Positions 9,552 to 20,500 of a DNA stretch of 64,000 bases are shown here, one piece after another (positions within the stretch are counted from its first letter, which is position 1; each line of letters opens with the position of its first letter). The position numbers and the translations under genes were made by a program. The notes under the pieces were generated by a model that saw only the letters and a list, made by a program, of their open reading frames with translations, made no database searches and was not told where the DNA came from. Source of the stretch: Nemertoderma westbladi (taxonomy: Eukaryota; Xenacoelomorpha; Nemertodermatida; Nemertodermatidae); assembly GCA_032718475.1 (NCBI GenBank), contig JAUCBJ010006570.1, forward strand, positions 43,916-107,915, read 5' to 3'.

Positions 9552-12500
9552 CAGTGCGCCTCTCCCCTATGTTCTCCTTCACGAAGGCAGTGTGCCTGTC
9601 CCTGTTCTCCTTCACGAACGCAGTGTGCCTGTCCCTATGTTATCTTTCACGAAGGCAGTGTGCCTGTCCCTGTGTTCTCCTTCACGAGGGCAGTGTGCCT
9701 GTCCCTATGTTCTCCTTCACGAGGGCAGTGTGCCTGTCCCTATGTTCTCCTTCACGAAGGCAGTGTGCCTGTCCCTGTTCTCCTTCACGAACGCAGTGTG
9801 CCTGTCCCTATGTTATCTTTCACGAAGGCAGTGTGCCTGTCCCTGTGTTCTCCTTCACGAGGGCAGTGTGCCTGTCCCTATGTTCTCCTTCACGAGGGCA
9901 GTGTGCCTGTCCCTATGTTCTCCTTCACGAAGGCAGTGTGCCTGTCCCTGTTCTCCTTCACGAACGCAGTGTGCCTGTCCCTATGTTATCTTTCACGAAG
10001 GCAGTGTGCCGGTCCTTGTGTTCTCCTTTACGAAGGCAGTGGGCATGTCCCTCTGTTATCTTTCACGAAGGCAGTGTGCCTGTCCCTATGTTCTCCTTCA
10101 CGAAGGCAGTGTGCATGTCCCTATATTATCTTTCACGAAGGCAGTGTGCCTGTCCCTATGTAATCTTTCACGAAGGCAGTGGGCATGTCCCTTTGTTATC
10201 TTTCACGAAGGCAGTGTGCCTGTCCCTATGTTCTCCTTCACGAAGGCAGTGTGCCTGTCCCTATGTTCTCCTTCACGAAGGCAGTGTGCCTGTCCCCTAT
10301 GTTCTCCTTCACGAGGGCAGTGTGCCTCTCCCCTATGTTATCTTTCACGAAGGCAGTGTGCCTGTCCCTATGTTATCTTTCACGAAGGCAGTGTGCCTGT
10401 CCCTGTGTTCTCCTTAACGGGGGCAGTGTGCCTCTCCCCTATGTAATCTTTCACGAAGGCAGTGTGCCTCTCCCCTATGTTATCTTTCACGAAGGCAGTG
10501 TGCCTGTCCCTATGTTATCTTTCACGAAGGCAGTGTGCCTGTCCCTGTGTTCTCCTTAACGGGGGCAGTGTGCCTCTCCCCTATGTTATCTTTCACGAAG
10601 GCAGTGTGCCTGTCCCTGTGTTCTCCTTAACGGGGGCAGTGTGCCTCTCCCCTATGTTATCTTTCACGAAGACAGTGTGCCTGCCCCTATGTTATCTTTC
10701 ACGAGGGCAGTGTGCCTGTCCCTATGTTCTCCTTAACGAGGGCAGTGTGCCTGTCCCTATGTTCTCCTTCACGAAGGCAGTGTGCCTGTCCATATGTTCT
10801 CCTTCACGAAGGCAGTGTGCCTGTCCCTATGTTCTCCTTCACGAAGGCAGTGTGCCTGTCCCTATGTTATCTTTCACGAAGGCAGTGTGCCTGTCCCTGT
10901 GTTCTCCTTAACGGGGGCAGTGTGCCTCTCCCCTATGTTATCTTTCACGAAGGCAGTGTGCCTGTCCCTATGTTATCTTTCACGAAGGCAGTGTGCCTGT
11001 CCCTGTTCTCCTTCACGAACGCAGTGTGCCTGTCCCTATGTTCTCCTTCACGAAGGCAGTGTGCCTGTCCCTATGTTCTCCTTCACGAAGGCAGTGTGCC
11101 TGTCCCCTATGTTCTCCTTCACGAGGGCAGTGTGCCTCTCCCCTATGTTATCTTTCACGAAGGCAGTGTGCCTGTCCCTATGTTATCTTTCACGAAGGCA
11201 GTGTGCCTGTCCCTGTGTTCTCCTTAACGGGGGCAGTGTGCCTCTCCCCTATGTAATCTTTCACGAAGGCAGTGTGCCTCTCCCCTATGTTATCTTTCAC
11301 GAAGGCAGTGTGCCTGTCCCTATGTTATCTTTCACGAAGGCAGTGTGCCTGTCCCTGTGTTCTCCTTAACGGGGGCAGTGTGCCTCTCCCCTATGTTATC
11401 TTTCACGAAGGCAGTGTGCCTGTCCCTGTGTTCTCCTTAACGGGGGCAGTGTGCCTCTCCCCTATGTTATCTTTCACGAAGACAGTGTGCCTGCCCCTAT
11501 GTTATCTTTCACGAGGGCAGTGTGCCTGTCCCTATGTTCTCCTTAACGAGGGCAGTGTGCCTGTCCCTATGTTCTCCTTCACGAAGGCAGTGTGCCTGTC
11601 CATATGTTCTCCTTCACGAAGGCAGTGTGCCTGTCCCTATGTTCTCCTTCACGAAGGCAGTGTGCCTGTCCCTATGTTATCTTTCACGAAGGCAGTGTGC
11701 CTGTCCCTGTGTTCTCCTTAACGGGGGCAGTGTGCCTCTCCCCTATGTTATCTTTCACGAAGGCAGTGTGCCTGTCCCTATGTTATCTTTCACGAAGGCA
11801 GTGTGCCTGTCCCTGTTCTCCTTCACGAACGCAGTGTGCCTGTCCCTATGTTATCTTTCACGAAGGCAGTGTGCCTGTCCCTGTGTTCTCCTTCACGAAG
11901 GCAGTGTGCCTGTCCCTATATTCTCCTTCAAGAAGGCAGTGTGCCTTTCCCCTATGTTCTCTTTCTCAAAGGCAGTGTGCCTGTCCCTATGTTCTCCTTC
12001 ACGAAGGCAGTGTGCCTGTCCCTATGTTCTCCTTCACGAAGGCAGTGTGCCTGTCCCTATGTTATCTTTCACTAAGGCACTGTGCCTGTCCCTGTGTTCT
12101 CCTTCACGAGGGCAGTGTGCCTCGCCCCTATGTTCTCCTTAACGAGGACAGTGTGCCTGTCCCTGTGTTCTCCTTAACGAGGGCAGTGTGCCTCTCCCCT
12201 ATGTTCTCCTTCACGAAGGCAGTGTGCCTGTCCCAATGTTATCTTTCACGAAGGCAGTGTGCCTGTCCCTGTGTTCTCCTTAACGAGGGTAGTGTGCCTC
12301 TCCCCTATGTTCTCCTTCACGAAGACAGTGTGCCTCTCCCCTATGTTCTCCTTCACGAGGGCAGTGTGCCTCTCCCCTATGTTCTCCTTCACGAAGACAG
12401 TGTGCCTCTCCCCTATGTTCTCCTTCACGAGGGCAGTGTGCCTGTCCCTATGTTATCTTTCACGAAGGCAGTGTGCCTCGCCCCTATGTTCTCCTTCACG

Positions 12501-13382
12501 AAGACAGTGTGCCTCTCCCCTATGTTCTCCTTCACGAGGGCAGTGTGCCTCGCCCCTATGTTCTCCTTCACGAAGACAGTGTGCCTCTCCCCTATGTTCT
12601 CCTTCACGAAGGCAGTGTGCCTCTCCCCTATGTTCTCCTTCACGAAGACAGTGTGCCTCTCCCCTATGTTCTCCTTCACGAAGGCAGTGTGCCTCTCCCC
12701 TATGTTCTCCTTCACGAAGGCAGTGTGCCTGTCCTTATGTTATCTTTCACGAAGGCAGTGTGCCTCGCCCCTATGTTCTCCTTCACGAAGACAGTGTGCC
12801 TCTCCCCTATGTTCTCCTTCACGAGGGCAGTGTGCCTCGCCCCTATGTTCTCCTTCACGAAGACAGTGTGCCTCTCCCCTATGTTCTCCTTCACGAAGGC
12901 AGTGTGCCTCTCCCCTATGTTCTCCTTCACGAAGGCAGTGTGCCTGTCCCTATATTCTCCTTCACGAAGGCAGTGTGCCTGTCCCTGTGTTCTCCTTAAC
13001 GAGGGTAGTGTGCCTCGCCCCTATGTTCTCCTTAACGAGGGCAGTGTGCCTGTCCCTATGTTATCTTTCACGAAGGCAGTGTGCCTGTCCCTGTGTTCTC
13101 CTTAACGAGGGCAGTGTGCCTCTCCCCTATGTTCTCCTTCACGAAGGCAGTGTGCCTGTCCCTATGTTATCTTTCACGAAGGCAGTGTGCCTGTCCCTGT
13201 GTTCTCCTTAACGGGGGCAGTGTGCCTCTCCCCTATGTTATCTTTCACGACAGGCAGTGTGCCTGTCCCTATGTTATCTTTCACGAAGGCAGTGTGCCTG
13301 TCCCTGTGTTCTCCTTAACGGGGGCAGTGTGCCTCTCCCCTATGTTCTCCTTCACGAAGGCAGTGTGCCTGTCCCTATATTC
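9552..13382. repeat. 35/36-bp minisatellite array 1, about 108 units
   Basis: The consensus unit begins TTCACGAAGGCAGTGTGCCT and ends GTCCCTATGTTCTCC (35 bp). Variants are 33 bp (CCCTGTTCTCC) and 36 bp (CTCTCCCCTATG). TTATCTT replaces TTCTCCT in many units. Higher-order structure is visible: a 173-bp, five-unit block repeats from 9602 to about 10120, and an 810-bp block near 10200-11010 is duplicated at 11010-11820. The consensus has no stop in any plus-strand frame, which produces long overlapping frames of SFTKAVCLSLCSPSRRQCAC type. I treat these as non-genic because all three frames are equally open. The same repeat forms the 47.8-kb array. Confidence 0.95.
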
Positions 13383-13699
13383 ATTGGAGTGTTCTAAGTA
13401 GATTAAAGAAAATTTCGACTCAATAGGCCTACCGGTACCAGCGATATGGTCATCCAAAGTCTGCGTCCGGTAATTCGAAATTATTTCGAAAACCCTTGAT
13501 CGAATTTTTTTCTTGAAAAAATGTGAATGTACAGTTAGTGGACCCGCATCTAACGATATATCATAATCCATGTTTCGGATGACAGGTACCGGTGAAATCA
13601 GACTTTACCGAAAAAAAATTCAAATTTTAGCTACTCATGTCTGACTATCTCGAAAACTATAACAGGTATGGAAATACTTTCACTGCAAGAAATGTTCAC
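13383..13699. other. spacer between minisatellite and LTR complex, no gene recognised
   Basis: About 320 bp of unique-looking sequence ending in the CTATC target duplication (13700-13704) of the outer LTR element. Confidence 0.6.
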
Positions 13700-13704
13700 C
13701 TATC

Positions 13705-14089
13705 TGTAAAAGCTTTTGCGGGATGTAACTGGCCCTTTTTCTCCGCAATCCAGTTTTCCCTCAATGCGCTCAAATACTCTAAAACTGCCTTGCTCGAGTG
13801 ATGCATTCTGCTGGCTGATTGGCCGATTTGCTGTACGTATGGCCTCTTTGTTCTGTTCGATTAACCAATCAGAACAATGATCGACCAATCAGAGCGATTT
13901 AGCCTTGTGTTGGCTGAGGGGTTGCAAAGGCTAGGGAGGTTTGGCATTTAGACGTTCGTGGAACCTATAGAATCCGGAGTTCTGCCAATGAGAGCTATTT
14001 CTCTTTGTGTTGAAAGCTGCCTACAACAGCCCACAGGTTTCAGTGTGTTGGTTTTCCTGATGCCATGAACATCGGCTATGGAATTATTC
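13705..14089 (+). repeat. element A 5' LTR, segment 1 of 3
   Basis: Matches 45174-45558 of the intact 3' LTR with a few substitutions and two 1-bp indels. It ends at the TATTC target site where element B inserted. Confidence 0.95.
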
Positions 14090-14472
14090 TGTAAAAGCTT
14101 TTGTGGGATAACTGATACGTTTGCCTTTGCTGGCCAGTTCCCCCCCCGGCGCTGGAATACTCTAAAAAGGTTTTCTAGCTGTATATATATTCCCCTCACC
14201 CGCAAGGTACCTTTACAGGTGTTTTAACGGACATAAAAATCATTCTGCTATATACGTGTTTTAGCGGACATGGTAAGACAAAAACTTGTAATGCACAAAC
14301 CACCTTTCACAGCTTAGCCGTGATGATTCATATTACGACATCTAGCAGCTGGTTGCTGACATGGGAACAGCCATTGGCAGCGTGGTTCTTTGTTTGGCTT
14401 GGGCCAATCAGGGCGGTTTTTCCTGTCGACGTGTAGCTTTCCTGGAAATCATGGAGAGTGTTACCTTCTGAC

Positions 14473-14489
14473 GGGAGAGAGAGAGAGAG
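14473..14489 (+). promoter_or_regulatory. GAGA tract in element B LTR
   Basis: GGGAGAGAGAGAGAGAG about 300 bp upstream of the TATA-like box. GAGA tracts commonly mark arthropod promoters. The regulatory role is inferred from position only. Confidence 0.35.
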
Positions 14490-14785
14490 TTGTCACTTTT
14501 GTTATTGCTGTCTAAGCCAGAAACACCGGCATTTTTTGGATAGATACTGCTGTACCGTGAACTGCAGAACTGCTTGAATTATCGAAAGTATAAACTGTTA
14601 CCGCATCAAACTAATCTCACGAATCGAATATCACCTAACTCATTAATCATATTGTTTGTACTGTTATTTTACCGTCAGTTATTAATTGTAAATATTTGTT
14701 GATGGAAATATTGCTATTTGGATAATACGGATAAATCACCCAATTCCCAATTTTCTTGATAACACTACAGGTTAGAGAGACCGGC

Positions 14786-14794
14786 TATATATAA
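14786..14794 (+). promoter_or_regulatory. TATA-like box in element B LTR
   Basis: TATATATAA lies in the middle of the LTR, a plausible core promoter for the element's transcript. The A-element LTR has TACATATAGC at the equivalent place, so it is not strictly conserved. Confidence 0.4.
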
Positions 14795-15341
14795 CAATTG
14801 CGATTTATATTAATGTGGTGTGTATTGAATCCAATGTTATTTAGCAGACCCTACGCGAGTCAATTACTGCTCTCTTTATGTGTGATCAAATGTACTGACT
14901 GTCGGCAGAATAGTGTGTATGATTGTGATTGGTAACAAAGTATTTCCTAAAGAATACGTTTTATACTTTAATCAGCAGCAGTATCGTTGCGTTTAGTATA
15001 AGTCTTAGTTCTGTTTAAATAGGTAAAGCGCCACGTCCTAAAGGAACTGTTAATATTTCCCGAAAGCCAATAATATCTGTCAGAGATTAATTATTAACGA
15101 TCTATCGAATAATACATTAGGTATACACTGCAACCTTACACTGTAATAATACAATTCAAGCATCCGAATTCAGTCTCCCGGGTGTAGATCCATCGGGTGA
15201 ATGATCGCGCATGGGCTGACTTCGGCTAATGTTTTGCGTATTAGCATAAATTATTGTCGTATGCTAAAGTGGTTTTAATTAACGAAAAGACATATAAATT
15301 TTGGCAGGTTAAACTGCTAAAGGTCTTCGAAAGCGCGAACA

Positions 15342-17581
15342 GTAACAGTTTAAGTTCTTATTGCAGTGTAGGTATTAAATACAGTTTAATACTGTTCTGA
15401 CGAACAGTAACGGTTTACAATCTTATTGCAGTAGGCAATAGGGTTGCAAAATACCGTAGTGACTGGTAAAACTGAACCGGTACTTTGTAGGTCAGTAGGC
15501 CTAACTGTCATCACCGGTACCGGTACTGCTGTACAAGTACATTAGTATTATTCGATTTTGATTGTTGTATACCGGTAGGTCTTGGTACTTAATCAGGGAA
15601 CGGCCGCCCTGATTTTTTATTTGAGATTCTACTTATTTCTGTTGGTTTTATTTACTAGTAGGCTAATATTGAGCAGAAGGCGTGTGACCCTGCTCAGATT
15701 GTTCAGATAATTGTAGGCTGAGCTGCTGTCTGACTGTGGTTGGGTTTGGAGAGATTACGGCGTGTGTAGAGTTTGTCTGATAAAGTGCCGTTAGTAAGTT
15801 GGGGCAGTCAACACTGTAAGGTCAATCCCCTCTTAAAGAGTAAGTCGTACTACCGTGTTAGCACGCATACTAACTAACAGTTTCAGAGTCTGCATATACT
15901 GTAGTTTATTTAGGCTTGATCGTAGTCTGCCAGTGTTTTAGCCTGTGTTTGTTTGTGTGGTCTGTTCAGGTACCGTAATAGTTATTACTCAAATATTTTG
16001 TAGGCTGGATTGTTGTCTAGCTATTTTTGGGTCTGAAGGGATTGCTGCGTGTGTAGAGTGGGTCTGATCAAGCGCCGTTAGTAAGTTGGGGCAGTCAACA
16101 CTGTAAGGTCAATCCCCTCTTAAAGAGTAAGTCGTACTACCGTGTTAGCACGCATACTAACTAACATTTTCAGAATCTGCACATACAGTAGTTTGTTTAG
16201 GCTTGATAGTAGTCCGCCAGCGTTTGGTTTGTATTTGTTTGAGTATTCTGTACGGGTAGCGTAATATTTATTATTCAGAGTTTATGCGATTATTCGCAAC
16301 ATTCATGTCCCCAAGTTTATTCCTACAGTAATTGTGCTTGTTATACATACCGTTATAGTTAAACTAACCCCGGTACTACATCAGGGCTGCTTGGCGTAGG
16401 TAAAGACTGACGACTTTGTGCTTCGGTCACTCCAGCAGATGCCGTGGTTCTTTTAACTGTTCAAGTATATTTAACTACTGATTATTTGTTATATCGGTAC
16501 TTGTACCTAATTTAGGGTTTAGTGTGCAGTACCTTCCGAAGTAATTAGTGTAGGCAGTATATTTGTGTTGTAAAGTGGTTGATAGGCACATTCGTTAGCT
16601 CTATTAGCTTCTGGGTAGGAACAATCCGTGATACATAACGTAGTACCTATAGCGATACGGTTATAGGTCGTCAGGCGGTGGTATTTTCCTATCTGGACAG
16701 TACAATATATTTACTACTACTTATTATTCAAATACCGTAGTACCCTGTCTGTTTGTAATAGCCAGAAATCTAACCCTTTGTTAGGCTGGTTTGTAGACTT
16801 CCTGTAAAATTACCCTAAAAATTCGTACGTAATATTTTGTTGTGTTTAATTAGAGAATTAATCTCACCCGTATCGTAAGTAATTCGTAGTATTAAGTAAC
16901 TTAGGTAAATTAGAATTATCAGTTTTAGTGTCAAATAAATAGCACTTCACTGAGAGGCGTTCAGCTTCTGTGTAGTGACCCCCAGAAATAATAACATTTA
17001 TTTCAAATATTGTAAAAACCCTTTTTAAACGGGTATATAAATATTATAAATCAAATCAAACGATTTATAAATAGTAGGCCTGTCATACAAAACTAGGTCT
17101 CACTATCAGTTGGACTACTGCTTAAATAACGGTAACAAAGTAAGTTAAAGTAACCAAGTAGCCCTAAAATATTCAGAAATTCAATTGTTCTAAAAATAAT
17201 TGATATACCGGTACTTACAATAGGCTTATTATATTTATTTCTATAAATTTGAGCTGAAATCATACCGGTACTCTGTAATTAATTCTAGTCCAGAATTATA
17301 CTTATATACTATAAGTGTAAGCTGTATACCGGTATTCATTATAGGCCTACTATATATATATATATTTGTGCTAAAATTATATACCGGTACTCTGTGACAA
17401 ATCTAGTCTGTAATAATACTTATATATTATAAGCATCCCGGTATTCTAATATATTGTATATATATCACGTTCCACTGAGTAACGGTACCGGTAATAAATC
17501 GCTAGGCTTGTAGTTATACTGAATTACTAGATTTGCTTTAACTGAAATTATAGTAGTAGACATTCAACTGTATAACTAAAT
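15342..17581 (+). other. element B long 5' leader
   Basis: About 2.2 kb between the LTR and the Gag ATG, with no long frame. It starts GTAACAGTTTAAG rather than with the TGG of a canonical tRNA primer site, and the motif CGAACAGTAAC recurs about 80 bp downstream. It holds a tandem duplication of about 287 bp and many ACCGGTA motifs toward the 3' end. Element A has a diverged version of the same leader. Confidence 0.8.
15712..16285 (+). repeat. two-copy tandem duplication in element B leader (period about 287 bp)
   Basis: Both copies contain TTAGTAAGTTGGGGCAGTCA (15791 and 16078) followed by AACACTGTAAGGTCAATCCC and CGTACTACCGTGTTAGCACG. Element A's leader carries a parallel pair with period about 304 bp (36572-37175), so the duplication predates the split of A and B. 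Confidence 0.9.
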
Positions 17582-20500
17582 ATGTCTGACACTCAGCAAA
17601 ACCTGTCGGACAGTCTGATCGAGACCACTATCTGTGATTCAGATAGGAGAGTGGAGCGAATAATAGAGAAGTTCGGCTCACCTCCTACTGTAAAAAAGGT
17701 CATCCCTCCAGTAGTATCAGACCCTAGGCTAGTCCACCATAGGTCCATCATAGGCACTCGGGCACAGGTAAAACGGGACCAAGAGGCAGCTGTCCTATCG
17801 CAACAACATCTTGGTCAAGAACCTACTTCCCAGAGACCGGATAGCTCCAGCAGTTCGGATACTGTAGAGTTAACTCCCGAACATGGAGTGCAGATGGCTG
17901 ATACAGTCTACTCGGACCCCCTTCTTACTCTTCCTGCTGCAGTACTGACTACTATACTCCTTGCGGTGGAAGAACATCAAACCGACTGGGCGAAGAATAA
18001 GCAAGCGACCCAAGATGATTACGCGGGATACGCCAGGGAAGAATTGAGATCTATTGTTGAATCACAATGGAACTTTCCCGGACTCGGACTTCCGTTTGAT
18101 ATGTCCGGGGCTACTTGGGAAGATATACACAGGATGGGAGTGGCAAAAGATACAATGGATCCAGCTGTTTGGAAGAGGTCGGCAGCGGGATATGTGCGGG
18201 GATTCTTCGGATCCTTGGAGCGATTGGAGGAACAACTGTTTCGACAACCTCACGGACCTCAAGAGCAGGAAGAACTGCTATATCACATACGCGAAAGAAC
18301 CTTACGCATTCGACTAATCCTCTCAGCCTTTGAGGAAACTTCCAAAAGAAGACAGGATACGTCGCTGCACGTTGCTGTCAAAACTTGGCTACATCGAGTA
18401 GATCGCAAAGTACAGGAAACAGCACAGTGGAAATCCCAGCTGGCTGAGAGATCAATCTATGAGGAACCAACTGATGTCACCGAACAAACTGATGTCACCC
18501 TTGCTCAAGAGGAAAGCGAAGAGGCCGCCGAGAAACCGCGAACTAGAGACGCTATCGACATTTATTTGTCCGACTATCAGCGATTCCTAGGAGACGAAGA
18601 GTTGAGGAGACGGCTACATGGACTTTCCCCTAATAGTGAAGGAACCAAGCTTATATTGGACGCGATCGATACCGAAATGTTAGCTGCAAATCAAGCTGAA
18701 TGTGATGAAAAACTCCGCCTCACTAGAGTCCGAGAAGAACAAATAAAGAAAAGAAGGATAGAGGAACAAAAGGCGGCGGATATGGCGGCGGTTATGGCAG
18801 ATGCAGAAGCCGAAAGAAAGGCAAAAGCAGCAGAAGCAGAAGCCGAAAGAAAGAAAAAGGCGGCGGAAGCAGAAGCCGAAAGAAAGGCAAAAGCGGCAGA
18901 TGCAGAAGCCAAAAGAAAGGCAGCGAAGGCAGTGGCAGAAGTAGAAAGGAGAGCATCTGAGCAGACTACCCAACTGGAGTTGGAGAATCTGCAAGAGACA
19001 CAAGACAGTATAACTAAACAGTATACTGCTAATCAGATGCAGATGATGAGAAAATCTACTCCCAAGCGCCAAGGGTACACATCATCGGAGGAAGGCGATA
19101 CTACAGACCCTGAAGGCGGAGGAGATAGATCTCATCTAAGTAGGCGTAGAAAAACATATTACCGTCGCAAATTGCCTGATTTGCCCCCAGCTGTTAAAAG
19201 ACAGCTAACTAGCACAGATTTAGGTAGTGCAGAACCCATAGAACAATTTATCCAGGTCAAAAGACTCCCTACTATAGTCGATGAACCTGAAATAATTAGG
19301 CCTGTAATTCCCAAAGTCAATTCTGTGCTAGAGACCCCTACACTTCCAGAGCTTAACTCTAAATTCCCTTTACATAGCACTACACTGCCTGTACCCGGTG
19401 GAACAGCCCATGCAAACACCCCTGTCCAGATAGCAGAGAGAGAAATTAATAATTTGTCTCCCGTCGTCCCGCGTCAGCCCGCTACTATGTTGGCGACTCC
19501 CGCTTCGGCGGTTGAGTGGGTGGAAGAGGGACGGCGGGGGATGAATCTTCTGCTAGGACAGATGCAGGAGACTGTCCACCAACTTAAGGGAACAGTGAGG
19601 GAAAGTAGAGCAGAGTTGCAAGAAGTGCAGCAAAGTATCGCGCTAGAACGCGACAAATTAGTCAATATTCAAAAAGGCATACCAATGCCCCCGGTAACAT
19701 TGAGTCAACCCGTTAGGTCTGAAGTATCACATGCGCAAGGTGTGGAGCCTACACGCATCTATACTGCTAGTGAAGTTGAAACTCCTATAGCAAACCCTAT
19801 TAAGGGTGATTATAGACCTGTTATTAATGATATTCCCTATAGACCTGATAATGATCCGAGAAATTTGGATACCGATAATTCGATATTAAATAACACGATG
19901 GCCCAAGAAAGCTTTACGCGTCAGATGGCTAGAACAGAAGCCCGCCAAGCGGTCAAAGTGGGAGAGATCGTCAAATTCAATGGGGATGAGATGAAATGGT
20001 TACCTTTCAACGAATATTACAAAGATAGCATACAGAACTCTGTACTATCTAATGGAGAGAAACTTAGATTCCTCATCAAGTGTTTGGAAGGACCCCCCAA
20101 GTCAATGGCGTTAAAGTTTATTGGACATCCAGATGGATTAAGACAAGTTTGGAATACATTAAACATCAGGTATGGTAATAAAGACAACATCGCTAAGTAT
20201 CTGTATACAAAATTGGTAGCCCCCCGACACTTCCTTAGTAGTGGGATTATAGAATTTTCAGATGAAATACAAGAGATCTGTAGACAACTGGACTGGTTAG
20301 GTAAGTCGCACGAATACCAGAGTTCCATGGTTATTGGAGCCGTAGTCTCTACTTTACCAAAGGGTGGAGTATGTACACGCTGGGACAAGAAAGTGTTGTA
20401 CATGAATGACCAACAACGACGAAGCCCTACTATGGCTGATCTCATGTCGTTCTTGGATGGTGAAGTCAGACTACAACTCATAAGGCAGGCCAGAGAGAAA

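Larger units (their letters stand above)
14090..15341 (+). repeat. element B 5' LTR
   Basis: 1252 bp, TG...CA ends, equal in length to the 3' LTR and apparently identical. It contains a GA-rich tract (14473-14489) and a TATA-like box (14786-14794). Confidence 0.95.

Noticed and set aside
9407-13211. Long overlapping frames over the 35-bp array (up to 539 codons) as Cys-rich repeat proteins
   Set aside because: The unit lacks stops in all three forward frames, so the frames follow automatically from the repeat. No unique flanking exon, signal peptide or start context supports translation.
9552-13382. CRISPR array
   Set aside because: Units are contiguous without unique spacers, and the context is eukaryotic. 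The 31-, 37- and 53-bp arrays were rejected for the same reason.
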